Notes: generated by a model from the letters alone, not told the origin. DNA of 64,000 nucleotides from Prevotella sp. P5-50 (GCF_002251295.1 NZ_NPJA01000041.1:62001-126000); one strand, 5' to 3'. Positions 17,657-26,857 are shown, counted from the first letter of the stretch. A program made the numbers and translations.

Positions 17657-20161
17657 CTATAGTTCGATGACCTGCGAAGAGCGAGGCTGTATTTCTACAG
17701 TTTTGTTGCCAAGACCATTCAGATTGAGTTTGAGCACACGAGGTAATGCATTCACCACCTTGAGCCATGTCTTGCCCGTCTTTGAATCCTTCACCACGCT
17801 TGTACCGACGTAGCGTTTCAAGGCTGCTGGCAGATTCAGTTCCGAAGCGATATACGTATCGCCGGCATGCTGTCCGAACATCTTCTGAATCTTGTAACTC
17901 TCGGTAAGGCGGATGTTCTCGCTATTGTCGAAGTAGATCATATCAGGATTCCAGTTGTGATAACCGTCTTTGCAGAGTAGGGGAGCATAGGATGTCATTT
18001 CAACCACATCGCCATTACGCTCTATGTTGCAGAGATGAATTCCTTCTGCAAGGGCACGGTCGAGCTCGTTATTTCCGTTGGCAGCATATTCACCCAGGTA
18101 AACCTTCGGTGCCTTGCGGTCGTAGTTGTCGTAATAGTCTTGATGATTGATAAACCATCCCGGTTGTTCGTAGTAGTGTTCATCCACGGCATCAATCCAT
18201 TGCCTGTGCTCCTTGGCAATTTTCCATCCCTCTATATAATCCGAAGATGGATAGTGGAACGGGCCTACGGTTCCTATTACTTCTATCTCTGGATGTTTCT
18301 CCTTCAAGGCTTTGCAAATCATCAGATAGCGCTGTTTGAAATCGGTAGAAATCAGGTCTTCGTTGCCAATGCCCACCATCTTCAGGTTGAAAGGAGCTGG
18401 ATGGCCTGCCTCTGCCCGCATCTTCGCCCATTCTGACGTGGCAGGGTCGCCATTTGCCCATTCCACCAAGTCGAGCACATCTTGGACATACTGAGGCATG
18501 TCGGCCATAGGGATGCCTCCTTGCTGACCGCAGATGCCCTTGGCATTAGGTTGTGAATTTTGGCAAGGCACTCCGGCTGCCAACACCGGCAGAGGCTCTG
18601 CACCCATGTCTTCGCACCATTGGAAATACTCAAAGAATCCCAGTTTGCGGGTCTGGTGGTAGTTCCAAATGTTGAATGCCGGCTTGCGGTCCTTCTGCGG
18701 TCCTACGCTTTCTTTCCAATGGTAGATGTTCTCCAGTCCTTGACCATGCAGCATGCAACCACCGGGGAATCTGACGAAGCGAGGGTGCAAATCGGCAATC
18801 ACCTCGGCCAAATCCTTACGCAGGCCATGTCCCTTGTAAGTGTCGCGAGGCATGAGACTCAGCATATCCACTGCCATTCTTTCTTTGCCTTTAGGGATGA
18901 CAGCGAAACGGATGGCTTTGCCCGGTTCGTCCTTATATTTATCGGAAACCACCAGTTGACTCTTGTATTCATTCCATTGGTCACCTTGTATCTTCACTTT
19001 GGTCTTGGCCACGATGTTATTCTCTGCATCCACCAAGGCTATGGTGAGTTGCTTCTTCTTCCCGTCCATACAACGGGCAAACAAACTCACATCATAGGTG
19101 GCATGCTTGATGTGGATGCCCTCCCAACCGATATTATAAATAGGATTATCTGTCAGAATAGCATAATGAGGATTGTTCTTGCTGACTCCATTTTCTACTG
19201 AAATGGCAGATACGGTCTCCAGTCCCTGCCATGCTGTAGTTGCCTTCCATCCTTTTCTCTCGCCATGATACTCAAAGTCGCCGTTCTGCAACAACTCGGC
19301 ACAAAGACCACCATCGGCAGCACGGCTGATATCCTCAAAGAAGATGCCGATGAGTTTGTCTGAGATGCGATGCGACTTGTGGGTTTGGATTTGCAGTTGG
19401 GCTGTAATCTCATTACCGGCTCCCAACTTCACATGCTTTTCCTTCAGGTAGGCCTGAAGTTCTGCCTCGGTGTGCGGCAAGGGTCTGCCATTCTCCTTGT
19501 TGTCGTCAGCAAGTGCCTTATGCCATGCCCGAATATAATCGAGATGGATGGCGGGGATGTTGAAGGCGTTGCCTTCCAACACCTTGCCATTGATGGTAAC
19601 TGTGTCGCGTTGCCAAAGTATATCGTCGGCAACGGCTTCTATGGAATCCTCTAAAAAGGTGCGGAAATCCTTGTCTGCATGTACATATCGCTTGCCCTCG
19701 GCTGTCTGTAGATAGATGTTGAAAGAATCATCGTCCATCTGATAGGCAACCACATCCTTGATACCCTTCTCTTTCACGATGGGGTAGTCCTGAGGACGCC
19801 ATGTTACCAGATCTTCAGAATAAGCCACGGCAAACTGAGGCGAACTGTTGTTTACGCTCCATAGCGCACGCCATGTACCATCGTTTGCTTTTGTCACAAA
19901 CGGGCGATACATCTTCTTCTCGCTACCCCATGGACCGAAATCGCTGGTGCACAGCTGCCCGACGTCTATCCACCGGTCATCATCGGTGAGATAAGCCAGA
20001 TGTAAGCCTTGATTTGCTGCAGGAGAATAAACAAAGATTTGGCAAGTAGAATCCTGATTCACGATTTTATACGCAGGTTCATCCTGATCCATGGGGGATC
20101 CGCTCATATCCATTGCGGTCAGCAAGGCTATCCAGGAGAGTAGGTGCTTAGGTTTCATCAT
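17657..20161 (-). CDS. Secreted GH51 alpha-L-arabinofuranosidase with N-terminal propeller-like domain
   Basis: It removes arabinose side chains from plant polysaccharides. The 834-residue product has an N-terminal signal-like segment, an N-terminal region (about 30-200) resembling GH43-like beta-propeller repeats (YSEDLVTWRPQD), then a GH51 enzyme preceded by a sugar-binding-like beta domain (LLQNGDFEYHG). The likely acid/base Glu601 is in GIGNED and the likely nucleophile Glu691 in YLGEYAANG. The pairing with the neighbouring divergent pectinesterase fits pectin breakdown. No SusC/SusD pair is present, so it is not a full utilisation locus. Confidence 0.9.
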   Translation of the reverse strand: MMKPKHLLSWIALLTAMDMSGSPMDQDEPAYKIVNQDSTCQIFVYSPAANQGLHLAYLTDDDRWIDVGQLCTSDFGPWGSEKKMYRPFVTKANDGTWRALWSVNNSSPQFAVAYSEDLVTWRPQDYPIVKEKGIKDVVAYQMDDDSFNIYLQTAEGKRYVHADKDFRTFLEDSIEAVADDILWQRDTVTINGKVLEGNAFNIPAIHLDYIRAWHKALADDNKENGRPLPHTEAELQAYLKEKHVKLGAGNEITAQLQIQTHKSHRISDKLIGIFFEDISRAADGGLCAELLQNGDFEYHGERKGWKATTAWQGLETVSAISVENGVSKNNPHYAILTDNPIYNIGWEGIHIKHATYDVSLFARCMDGKKKQLTIALVDAENNIVAKTKVKIQGDQWNEYKSQLVVSDKYKDEPGKAIRFAVIPKGKERMAVDMLSLMPRDTYKGHGLRKDLAEVIADLHPRFVRFPGGCMLHGQGLENIYHWKESVGPQKDRKPAFNIWNYHQTRKLGFFEYFQWCEDMGAEPLPVLAAGVPCQNSQPNAKGICGQQGGIPMADMPQYVQDVLDLVEWANGDPATSEWAKMRAEAGHPAPFNLKMVGIGNEDLISTDFKQRYLMICKALKEKHPEIEVIGTVGPFHYPSSDYIEGWKIAKEHRQWIDAVDEHYYEQPGWFINHQDYYDNYDRKAPKVYLGEYAANGNNELDRALAEGIHLCNIERNGDVVEMTSYAPLLCKDGYHNWNPDMIYFDNSENIRLTESYKIQKMFGQHAGDTYIASELNLPAALKRYVGTSVVKDSKTGKTWLKVVNALPRVLKLNLNGLGNKTVEIQPRSSQVIEL

Positions 20162-20238
20162 ATCTCGGGTCTGTTGTCTATTAAGTATATCAAGTTCGTT
20201 TGCATGTTCCGTCAGACCGAAACTTGTTTTCTGCTTTG

Positions 20239-20246
20239 CAAAGATA
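20239..20246 (-). promoter_or_regulatory. -7 promoter box for the GH51 gene
   Basis: Reads TATCTTTG on the minus strand, about 80 bases before the ATG. Confidence 0.6.
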
Positions 20247-20304
20247 AGTAATTATTATGAATTGTGCAACATCAAAGCATAAGAAATACGGGAATGATAT
20301 CCTA

Positions 20305-20431
20305 CGGTCGTTCGGGAAGTTAAGAGACAATAGCCTTTTGCCGTAAGACGTAGGACATTTGTCCCTTAACTTCTCTCTAACTTCTCTCTAACTTCTCTCT
20401 AACTTCTCTCTAACTTCCCTAACTTCCCCAC
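20305..20431 (+). repeat. Hairpin-forming dispersed repeat, copy 2, with four AACTTCTCTCT units
   Basis: The first 74 bases equal the copy at 16518. Where copy 1 has one AACTTCTCTCT this copy has four in tandem, then AACTTCCCT and AACTTCCCCA. It lies in the divergent region between the arabinofuranosidase and the pectinesterase. Confidence 0.88.
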
Positions 20432-20535
20432 ATGCGAAAAATGTGTTTTATTGCTATCCAATAATAATTCCTTTAAAAATATAGGATTTCTCAATGTTTT
20501 TTTGTAATATTGCAACTCCAAACAACTTAAAAACA

Positions 20536-22020
20536 ATGACTACGAAACGAATCTTTATTACAATGGCAGCTTTCATCGTATGTATGAAACTGCTGGCACA
20601 GTCTCCAGTAGGTTTTTATCCTAAGGAGAATGCTCACAACATCAACATCGACACACATCTCATTATTGAGTTTGACCAACCGGTAAAGGCGGGCACAAAG
20701 GGGATTGTCACGGTGTTTGACAAAACCACTAACAAGGTGGTTGACAAAATCGACATGTCCGTTCCGGCAGGGCCAACAGAAGGACAGCCTGTTAATCCTC
20801 ATGCAACATATACTCCTGTACCTTATATCTATAAGTCGGAGCATATTACCAATCGTAACACACGTCCGGGCACTCCATCGGGTGCTGCCAAAGAAGATAA
20901 GCGCAAGTATCAGAAGACGATTATCGGCGGATTCTCTGATGCCTTCCACTTCTATCCTGTTATCTGTCATGGTAATAAGGCTACTGTTTATCTACACAAC
21001 AATATGTTGGATTACGGACATGAGTATGAAATTAAGATAGGCAAGGGAGTCATCGAGGGATGGAATGGCAAGAAATCATGGAAGTTTACTACCAAGGCAA
21101 AGGCTCCTTCAACAGATAAATCTCAGGTGGTGGTGGCTGCTGATGGAAGCGGAGATTTCTCCACTCTGCAGGGTGCCATGGATTGGATGCCAGACTCGTT
21201 GCCCTCGGAAGCGAGTAGGAAAACTGTTTTTGTGAAGAATGGCGACTATGAAGAACTGGTGTATTTCCGTAATAAGCGGTTTGTGACCATTCAAGGTGAA
21301 TCTATGGATGGGGTTGTGGTGCATTATCCCAATAACGAGGTTTTCAATCCTCATCCTGTTGACATCAAGACCAACGAGGTGAAGGGAACATTCCCCTCAC
21401 GTCGTGCTGCGGTAGCTGCTGACAATTGCGCTGATATGATTTTCAAGAACATCACCTTCAAGACCGATTGTAAGGGACAGGCTGAGGGGTTCCTGCTCAA
21501 TGGTGAGAGAAACTTTTCTGAGAACGTACATGTCATTGGCGACGGAGATGCTCTTCAAGCGAACGGATCGGCCTACTGGCTCAACTGCATCATAGATGGA
21601 GGAGGAGATACGGTCTTAGGCAGAGGTCCGTCATACTTCAATCATTGTACCATTTCCACTCATGGCCCCTTCATGTGGATAAGAAATACGGCCGAAAACC
21701 ATGGTAACATCTTCAACGACTGTACCTTTAAGGGATTGGGTGAGAATGCTGTGATCGCTCGTCTGCCACACAACCATGGAAAGCCCTATCCTCATTCTGA
21801 ATGTGTGTTGCTCAACTGCACGTTGGACGGTGTGCCTGCCATAGGCTTTGAACCTGTGGCTGAACCTACGGTCACCCTGTTGGAATTCAACAGCCATGAC
21901 AAGTATGGTAAGGCTATAGATGTCAGCCGGAGACACCAGTATGTTCGCCAGCTTGATGCCATCAAGGATGCTGAGCTGATAGGAAAATACGCTGATGCAA
22001 GGTGGGTGCTGAACTGGTAG
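20536..22020 (+). CDS. Secreted pectinesterase-like protein (CE8) with N-terminal Ig-like domain
   Basis: It probably removes methyl esters from pectin. The 494-residue product has a signal peptide ending near KLLAQ, an N-terminal Ig-like domain (residues 22-190, SPVGFYPKENAHNINIDTHL onward), and a right-handed beta-helix of the CE8 family (VVVAADGSGDFSTLQGAMDW at its start). The usual catalytic GxVDFIFG appears as GGGDTVLGRG and the usual LGRPW region as ARLPHNHGKPYPHSE, so it belongs to a divergent branch. The ATG at 20536 is preferred because the signal peptide starts there. It lies divergently from the arabinofuranosidase. Confidence 0.87.
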   Translation: MTTKRIFITMAAFIVCMKLLAQSPVGFYPKENAHNINIDTHLIIEFDQPVKAGTKGIVTVFDKTTNKVVDKIDMSVPAGPTEGQPVNPHATYTPVPYIYKSEHITNRNTRPGTPSGAAKEDKRKYQKTIIGGFSDAFHFYPVICHGNKATVYLHNNMLDYGHEYEIKIGKGVIEGWNGKKSWKFTTKAKAPSTDKSQVVVAADGSGDFSTLQGAMDWMPDSLPSEASRKTVFVKNGDYEELVYFRNKRFVTIQGESMDGVVVHYPNNEVFNPHPVDIKTNEVKGTFPSRRAAVAADNCADMIFKNITFKTDCKGQAEGFLLNGERNFSENVHVIGDGDALQANGSAYWLNCIIDGGGDTVLGRGPSYFNHCTISTHGPFMWIRNTAENHGNIFNDCTFKGLGENAVIARLPHNHGKPYPHSECVLLNCTLDGVPAIGFEPVAEPTVTLLEFNSHDKYGKAIDVSRRHQYVRQLDAIKDAELIGKYADARWVLNW

Positions 22021-22100
22021 GCTAAAAAAAGAGAATACCTATTACAACTTTCTCAAGCTGATTTTTGTTCACTTGCGAAAGTTATTCCAGAAACTTTTTG

Positions 22101-22108
22101 TAAATTTG
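22101..22108 (+). promoter_or_regulatory. -7 promoter box for the two small genes downstream
   Basis: TAAATTTG, 19 bases before the ATG at 22128. Confidence 0.55.
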
Positions 22109-22127
22109 CGCCAAATAACAAGTGATT

Positions 22128-22307
22128 ATGAGTCCAGTATTCCGACGCGAAAGCGAATATACGTTCAAGGAATATCCCGATGTATGGGAATATATAAAGC
22201 GACAGAACAATTCTATTCACATGTCAGAGTTCAAGCCTAATGAGGCTGCCGAGGAGCAGGCCAATATCCTCATACAGGGAACTCTGAAAAAGTATCATCG
22301 CCATTAA
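22128..22307 (+). CDS. Small hypothetical protein
   Basis: A 59-residue, charged, soluble protein (MSPVFRRESEYTFKEYPDVW) without a recognised domain. A promoter box sits directly upstream, and the next gene starts 11 bases downstream, so it is probably really expressed and forms an operon with it. A GTG two codons earlier (22122) is possible but less likely. Confidence 0.6.
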   Translation: MSPVFRRESEYTFKEYPDVWEYIKRQNNSIHMSEFKPNEAAEEQANILIQGTLKKYHRH

Positions 22308-22318
22308 GTAGGAACACA

Positions 22319-22681
22319 ATGAAAAAACTAAGCAAAGAGTTTTGGAGAGGCTTATGGGTAACCGTCCTTGTTATGGGCTGCCTATTTGGTTGCACAGCCT
22401 ACTATGCCCTGCAAGAGCGAAAACAAAAAGAAGAATTTCGCCGTTGGGATAATAAGCGCCGAGAGGCAGTCCAGCGGGGGCTTGACTCTATTAGGCTACA
22501 TAATGACAGCATAAGAAAATCTGTCAGCACCAAAAAGGGAAAAGGAGGAATTATCATTGGAACAGATGACGATGACCGAGACCCTTACGACGACCCTGAT
22601 TTCGATGACCTGATACCAGGCGAGGAATACGACGAGGAATTTGTTGACCGTTCGCAGGGCGACCCAGAATTATACAATTAA
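22319..22681 (+). CDS. Hypothetical membrane-anchored acidic protein
   Basis: A 120-residue protein I cannot assign. Residues 12-30 are a hydrophobic anchor (WVTVLVMGCLFGCTAYYA); the Cys could be a lipobox but the motif is weak. A charged helix follows (residues 33-75), then a strongly acidic tail (TDDDDRDPYDDPDFDD) that could bind cations. It is the second gene of a two-gene unit and is followed by a terminator. Confidence 0.65.
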   Translation: MKKLSKEFWRGLWVTVLVMGCLFGCTAYYALQERKQKEEFRRWDNKRREAVQRGLDSIRLHNDSIRKSVSTKKGKGGIIIGTDDDDRDPYDDPDFDDLIPGEEYDEEFVDRSQGDPELYN

Positions 22682-22720
22682 CATGCCTGGCTCTAAGTAT
22701 TTTCTATTAAATAACCATAA

Positions 22721-22757
22721 AATCCCGTGGGTGGCATACGACTCACGGGATTTTTTT
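22721..22757 (+). terminator. Intrinsic terminator
   Basis: A 12-bp stem AATCCCGTGGGT/ACTCACGGGATT (one G-U pair) with an 8-base loop, followed by seven T. It lies 40 bases after the acidic protein gene. Confidence 0.88.
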
Positions 22758-22938
22758 CGTACATTTGTCCCCAACAACGAGCCATTGAAACAGGCTGGTG
22801 AAATAATATTGAATTATGAATGTCTTTCACTTCTTTATCATAAGAAGAATCTTGGTTTAATATTGTTCGTTCCGAGACAAATGTCCTATTCCGAGAGCAA
22901 ACTGCCCAAGCTCAGACATACTGTCAATTTCTATGAAG

Positions 22939-23541
22939 TTAGAACGAACAGAAGAATGTAACCAAGAATGGCACGGAGAAATCTACACAGAAGCCATGGA
23001 AGATGGACACGATGATGAAACTCTCACCCGAATAACGGGTAATGATGGGGAGGGTAGTGTCCATCGTGGTGGCACCCCCTACGCTGATAGGTGCCAATCT
23101 TCCAAAATACTTCGCCAACAGTGGGGCACACAACAGGGTGAGAATCTCTCTGCTGATGTTGGCAAGCAAAGCGATGGTACCAAGTTCTGCACCACGGTAT
23201 TGGGTGATGAAGATGCTCGACAGAGAGTAGTAGCCGAATCCAGAACCTATCGCCAGACTGTCGGTAAGTTGACGATGCCCCAATAGGATAGATACTGCAG
23301 CGCATCCTGCCAACGTGCCCAGAATGGTCATGATGGGAAGCATCATCAAACGAGGATTGACCTCTTTGAAACTCTTCAGTACAGAAGTGTCGCAACCGAT
23401 GCTGATGCCTACGCAGAACATCAGGCAGCAAAGGGTATAATAGCTGACGTCGCTATTTACAAAGCTGTCGGGAATCACGTCACACAATCCCACGATGATG
23501 CCGAGGACAAAGAAGCCTACGATAATCAGACTGCCTTTCAT
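22939..23541 (-). CDS. lysO: LysO-type lysine exporter, C-terminal half as a separate gene
   Basis: A 200-residue inner-membrane protein with about six hydrophobic segments that matches the larger, C-terminal part of LysO, the lysine exporter (SGFGYYSLSSIFITQYRGAELGTIALLANI is the region around the conserved acidic residues). It overlaps the gene for the N-terminal part by 4 bases (ATGA), showing translational coupling. The two products presumably make one transporter. Substrate specificity is inferred from family only. Confidence 0.85.
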   Translation of the reverse strand: MKGSLIIVGFFVLGIIVGLCDVIPDSFVNSDVSYYTLCCLMFCVGISIGCDTSVLKSFKEVNPRLMMLPIMTILGTLAGCAAVSILLGHRQLTDSLAIGSGFGYYSLSSIFITQYRGAELGTIALLANISREILTLLCAPLLAKYFGRLAPISVGGATTMDTTLPIITRYSGESFIIVSIFHGFCVDFSVPFLVTFFCSF

Positions 23542-23843
23542 GCCTTGCCTCCTTCCTGTTCAACCGATGTCTTGTCTTTCTGTTTGGCTGTTACATATCT
23601 CCATAATGCCCAAGCAAAGATTGCACTGCCGATACTGCCGCCCAGCGTTAATACGATGGCTTCGAGACCCAGCGTCTGGAGACCATTGACGATACTTGGA
23701 TTCGATCCTACCTCGATGCCGAGGAGGAATAGGAGTACCCAAATAAGTGCCGTGATGATACGGCCGATAAAACTCATTTTCTGGTTGCGGAGCAGGTAAC
23801 CCGTACCTATTCCGCATAGCATAATCATTACAATCTTGAGCAT
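23538..23843 (-). CDS. LysO-type lysine exporter, N-terminal part as a separate gene
   Basis: A 101-residue membrane protein with three hydrophobic segments (GIGTGYLLRN, LIWVLLFLLGIEVGSN, LGGSIGSAIFAWALWRYV) corresponding to the first helices of full-length LysO. The split falls between transmembrane units and both parts are intact, so this looks like an established two-gene form and not a sequencing error. Confidence 0.82.
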   Translation of the reverse strand: MLKIVMIMLCGIGTGYLLRNQKMSFIGRIITALIWVLLFLLGIEVGSNPSIVNGLQTLGLEAIVLTLGGSIGSAIFAWALWRYVTAKQKDKTSVEQEGGKA

Positions 23844-23904
23844 CGTTTTCTCGTTTTACTTATCCGTTTCCTGTTTGGAACGCATTTCCCCAACTTTCGT
23901 TGTT

Positions 23905-23946
23905 ATGCTTTTCAAAAACTGTTATACTGTTATATTGTCACGCTTT
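23905..23946 (+). repeat. ACTGTnA-type short repeat array
   Basis: TGCTTTTCAAAAACTGTTATACTG, then TTATATTGTCACGC: a fixed head TTTTCAAAAACTG, repeated 7-base units and a CACGC end. It is one of about eight such sites between 23.9 and 31.1 kb. Confidence 0.75.
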
Positions 23947-23972
23947 GGATTGATGACAGCGCTATTCGTAGT

Positions 23973-24488
23973 CTAACGCTTACTGCCTAAAAGCCTGCTT
24001 CTGACACATTTCACCGCTGGCTTGTAGAAAGTCATGTCCATGCTCTCTATGGTGTGCATAAACTCTCCCATCAGTTCTGGATAGAACTTACACATCCGAT
24101 AGGCAATCTTCATGCAGAGAGATTGAATACTGGGAAACTCATCAGGATTGACCATGTGGGCTAAGCAGAAGTCAAGGAAGTCGGTGCGAAGATCATCTTC
24201 TTCCAGTTTCAAGCGCTCAATATGATGGAGCGACAGGCGACGAACAGAAGCGTTGTCGGTCTGCATCGCTAAATCTATGAGCGGGTGGAGTAGTGGTTGC
24301 AGCTGTGCGTGCTCCGCTTTGCTGGCCTTGGTCACTCCCCAAAGTGCATTGCGAGCCACTTGATAGTCTTCGTGATTCATATAGGTGCGACAAAAGCCTA
24401 TGAGGTCTCCCGATTGTTTCACCTCATTATAAATGGCCAATGCCTCTCCTTCACTATACGCACCCTTTAGTCGTTCTTCCGTTATCAT
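23973..24488 (-). CDS. HEAT-repeat-like hypothetical protein
   Basis: A 171-residue all-alpha protein. Pairs of helices with spacing like HEAT repeats can be seen (DYQVARNALWGVTKAS, NASVRRLSLHHIERL, FPSIQSLCMKIAYRM), a fold used for binding proteins or DNA. I do not recognise a specific function. The in-frame ATG at 24533 is nearly at the promoter box (TAACTTTG on the minus strand, 24536-24543), so the start at 24488 is used. Confidence 0.7.
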   Translation of the reverse strand: MITEERLKGAYSEGEALAIYNEVKQSGDLIGFCRTYMNHEDYQVARNALWGVTKASKAEHAQLQPLLHPLIDLAMQTDNASVRRLSLHHIERLKLEEDDLRTDFLDFCLAHMVNPDEFPSIQSLCMKIAYRMCKFYPELMGEFMHTIESMDMTFYKPAVKCVRSRLLGSKR

Positions 24489-24630
24489 GGTGTCACGTTT
24501 TTTAGAATATGTGTTATTGATCAAATAGATCATGGCAAAGTTACGAAAATATCTTGATAATTAATGGAAAGAATCATAATTTTAACAGATTTACGTGGCA
24601 ATAAAAAATCCGTGCACCCTGACGTTTGCT

Positions 24631-24806
24631 TTCATAAACTGTAATACTGTAACTGTAACGCTTGAAATGCAAAATATGGTTTATGGAAACTGTCAACTGT
24701 CAACTGTAACGCTTGCGATTGACATTGGCGTTGTCCAAGAAACAGGAACAGTCCTCGCGAAACCTATTTTTCCTTTCCAAAAACTGTAATACTGTAAGCT
24801 GTAAGA
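24631..24806 (+). repeat. Cluster of ACTGTnA-type short repeat arrays
   Basis: Three arrays in a row: AAACTGTAATACTGTAACTG, then GGAAACTGTCAACTGTCAACTG, and AAACTGTAATACTGTAAGCTG; two of them end in TAACGC. They fill the space just left of the relaxase remnant. Confidence 0.75.
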
Positions 24807-24850
24807 ATTGAAAAAAGCCCCAATAATCAAGATGTCAATGACCTGTCCCT

Positions 24851-25954
24851 GTGACACCCTGCCAGTTGCATCAACAGGACAGGACTGTTGGGCGAAAGTT
24901 GGAACGCTTCATGACCACGTTTGTACTCTCCCCATCCAAGGAAGAGTCAGAGAAATATACCTTGGATGACTGGGCAAACCTCGCTGATGAAGGATTGGAA
25001 GCTTTGGATTCAGTCGGACTTTTACCCAAAGGCTTTAAGGAGAAGGTCAAGACCAATTTCCGCAATTCTATGAGTGTTGCTGCCTTGCATCGGGATTCCA
25101 AGTCTGGAACCCTTCACCTGCATCTTGACTGTTGCCGTGTGGATAATGACGGCAAGACCAACGATGTTCACGATGTTCACATCAGAGCAATAAGGGCTGC
25201 GGAAATTATCAACGCAAGGCATGGTTGGGAGCAACCTCAGGAGGTTCGTGAAATGCGCCAACAAGATATAGCGGAGTTTTGCGAATATACCCTTCAGAAG
25301 ATGGATAGTTTCGACATTGACCGTTACTTTGATATGCTTCGCATGAGAGGCTATGAGGTCAATCCAAGGTATGACACTACTAACTGCAAACTTGTGGGCT
25401 ACACCATCGGCAAGAATGCCTCAGTGTTCAAGGCTTCTGCCATCGGTCGAAAGTTCATGGTATCACAGCTTGAAGCCACATGGAAGAAGATGCATCCTAA
25501 GCCTACTCAGGTCAAGATGCGACCTGCTTCACCTTCCGTTTCACCGGCTCGCCCTGCTCGCCATGTTGCTCAGACAACGAAACCTACCCAGTCCAATTCT
25601 AAGCCATTGCCAGTTGCTACCAAGACTGCCTTCAATGTCAATGTTAGCGGTGAAATGAAGAGAATCTATATTCCGAACACGGTCAAGGACATCTTCCTCA
25701 ATGAGGTTCAGGTTCCTGATTCTGATATGACTGCATCAAGAGAGGACATTTCTCATGTAGGTATGCTTCTCTTCCTTGATATGATTGATGCAGCAACAAC
25801 CGTGTCCGAATCTTGTGGCGGTGGTGGTTCTGCTCCTTCCTCTGGTTGGGGTAAGGATGATGACGAAGACGAGCGTGAGCGGGCTCGCCGTTGCCTCCAG
25901 ATGGCTCATGCCATGTGCAAGCCACCGCAGAAAAGACGTTCATTCCACCGTTAG
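24851..25954 (+). pseudogene. Relaxase/mobilisation nuclease lacking its N-terminus
   Basis: The frame resembles Bacteroidales relaxases from the point VGRKLERFMTTFVLSPS onward: a helical region, the metal-binding His pair (TLHLHLDCCRVD), a C-terminal half with DNA-handling helices and a Ser/Pro-rich linker. The N-terminal part, which should carry the catalytic Tyr, is absent, and the first ten or so residues look foreign. The coding joint is near 24875. A shorter start at 24911 is possible. Without the N-terminus it should not nick DNA. It is followed after 17 bases by its usual type of coiled-coil partner. Loss by deletion or imprecise excision is my inference. Confidence 0.7.
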
Positions 25955-25971
25955 ACAAATCCTACATATCA

Positions 25972-26589
25972 ATGAGAAGAACAAAACATGTAGAAGAACT
26001 CATCGAAGATGACGAGCAGAAGCCTGACTTCGATGACATGATGAACGAAGTCCAGGAAGAGATTGAAGAGCATGATGCCGAGGATGCTGTTGTCAGTCGT
26101 GCGCCTGAACTCAGGCAGTTGAGTGAGAACATTGACAAAGCGACCAACACTTGGATCAATGCAACTCTTCAACTGGAGTCTGCCATCCGTAAGTACAATT
26201 CAGCTCAGACTGCTCTTGGCAATGCCGTTGACACTATCAGTGGTAAGGTTGACACCATCAATACCCACATTGACAATGTTCTGAAGGATGCCCCAACCAA
26301 GTTGAAGGTTTCAGTCAGAGTCGATGATGTTGACTGGAAGAAGATTCAGGACATGTTCGACAAACAACATGAATGGATGACCACTCAGATGCAGAAGCAT
26401 ATCCGTGAGGTCAATCAAATGTTTTATGAAGAACGTAGAAGGGTTCAGGAAAGGTACAAGGAGTACGACGGAACCTACCTCGGACACTATGTGCAGTATT
26501 TCTTCTGGTTCTTCTTTGTCCTTGGACTCGTTATTTTCGGCTTGGCTATCTTCCTGATGCTCGACAGTCACTACCACTGGACGAAGTAA
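25972..26589 (+). CDS. Coiled-coil protein with C-terminal membrane anchor, relaxase-associated
   Basis: A 205-residue protein: an acidic N-terminus (EDDEQKPDFDDMMNEVQEE), a long helical region with coiled-coil character (residues 45-150), then one membrane segment near the end (FFWFFFVLGLVIFGLAIFLM). Such proteins follow relaxase genes in Prevotella and Bacteroides mobilisable elements and probably help place the transfer complex at the membrane. No catalytic motif is visible. It looks intact although the relaxase before it is broken. Confidence 0.7.
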   Translation: MRRTKHVEELIEDDEQKPDFDDMMNEVQEEIEEHDAEDAVVSRAPELRQLSENIDKATNTWINATLQLESAIRKYNSAQTALGNAVDTISGKVDTINTHIDNVLKDAPTKLKVSVRVDDVDWKKIQDMFDKQHEWMTTQMQKHIREVNQMFYEERRRVQERYKEYDGTYLGHYVQYFFWFFFVLGLVIFGLAIFLMLDSHYHWTK

Positions 26590-26611
26590 TCTAATGTTTA
26601 TACCCTCCAAA

Positions 26612-26660
26612 ATCCCTACGAAACTTGGCATAGTCTAAGTTTGTAGGGATATTTTTTTTC
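26612..26660 (+). terminator. Intrinsic terminator after the mobilisation genes
   Basis: ATCCCTAC.AAACTT (26612-26626) pairs with AAGTTTGTAGGGAT (26637-26650) with one bulged base, followed by a run of T. Confidence 0.85.
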
Positions 26661-26723
26661 TTGAAAACGTCATTTTCTTGAAAATGTGCACTATTGCCCG
26701 TTGTGGGAGCCAGATAGCATGAG

Positions 26724-26731
26724 TAACTTTG
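26724..26731 (+). promoter_or_regulatory. Promoter box without an obvious gene
   Basis: TAACTTTG in a plus-strand gap; the next plus-strand coding region is far away, but a hairpin with a T-run follows 40-90 bases downstream. Confidence 0.45.
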
Positions 26732-26737
26732 CACCGT

Positions 26738-26818
26738 CAAAATAAACGAGTGTAAACCTAATTGTTATAAAGTAAGCATTCCGTAAACCACGTATAGATG
26801 GTTATGGAATACTTTTTA
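26738..26818 (+). ncRNA. Candidate short transcript between a promoter box and a hairpin
   Basis: From the predicted start after the box at 26724 to the T-run at 26813 a roughly 80-base RNA could be made. It ends in a bulged hairpin (ATTCC with GGAAT, CCA with TGG; 26771-26813). It may be a leader left behind when a gene was lost. There is no independent evidence of expression. Confidence 0.25.
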
Positions 26819-26857
26819 TATAGTCCGCTAAATGGGAATTTACAATTCTGATATACT

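Noticed and set aside
22939..23843. A frameshift in lysO, considered because the protein is in two frames
   Set aside because: The two parts have proper ends and a standard ATGA overlap, as expected for a true two-gene form.
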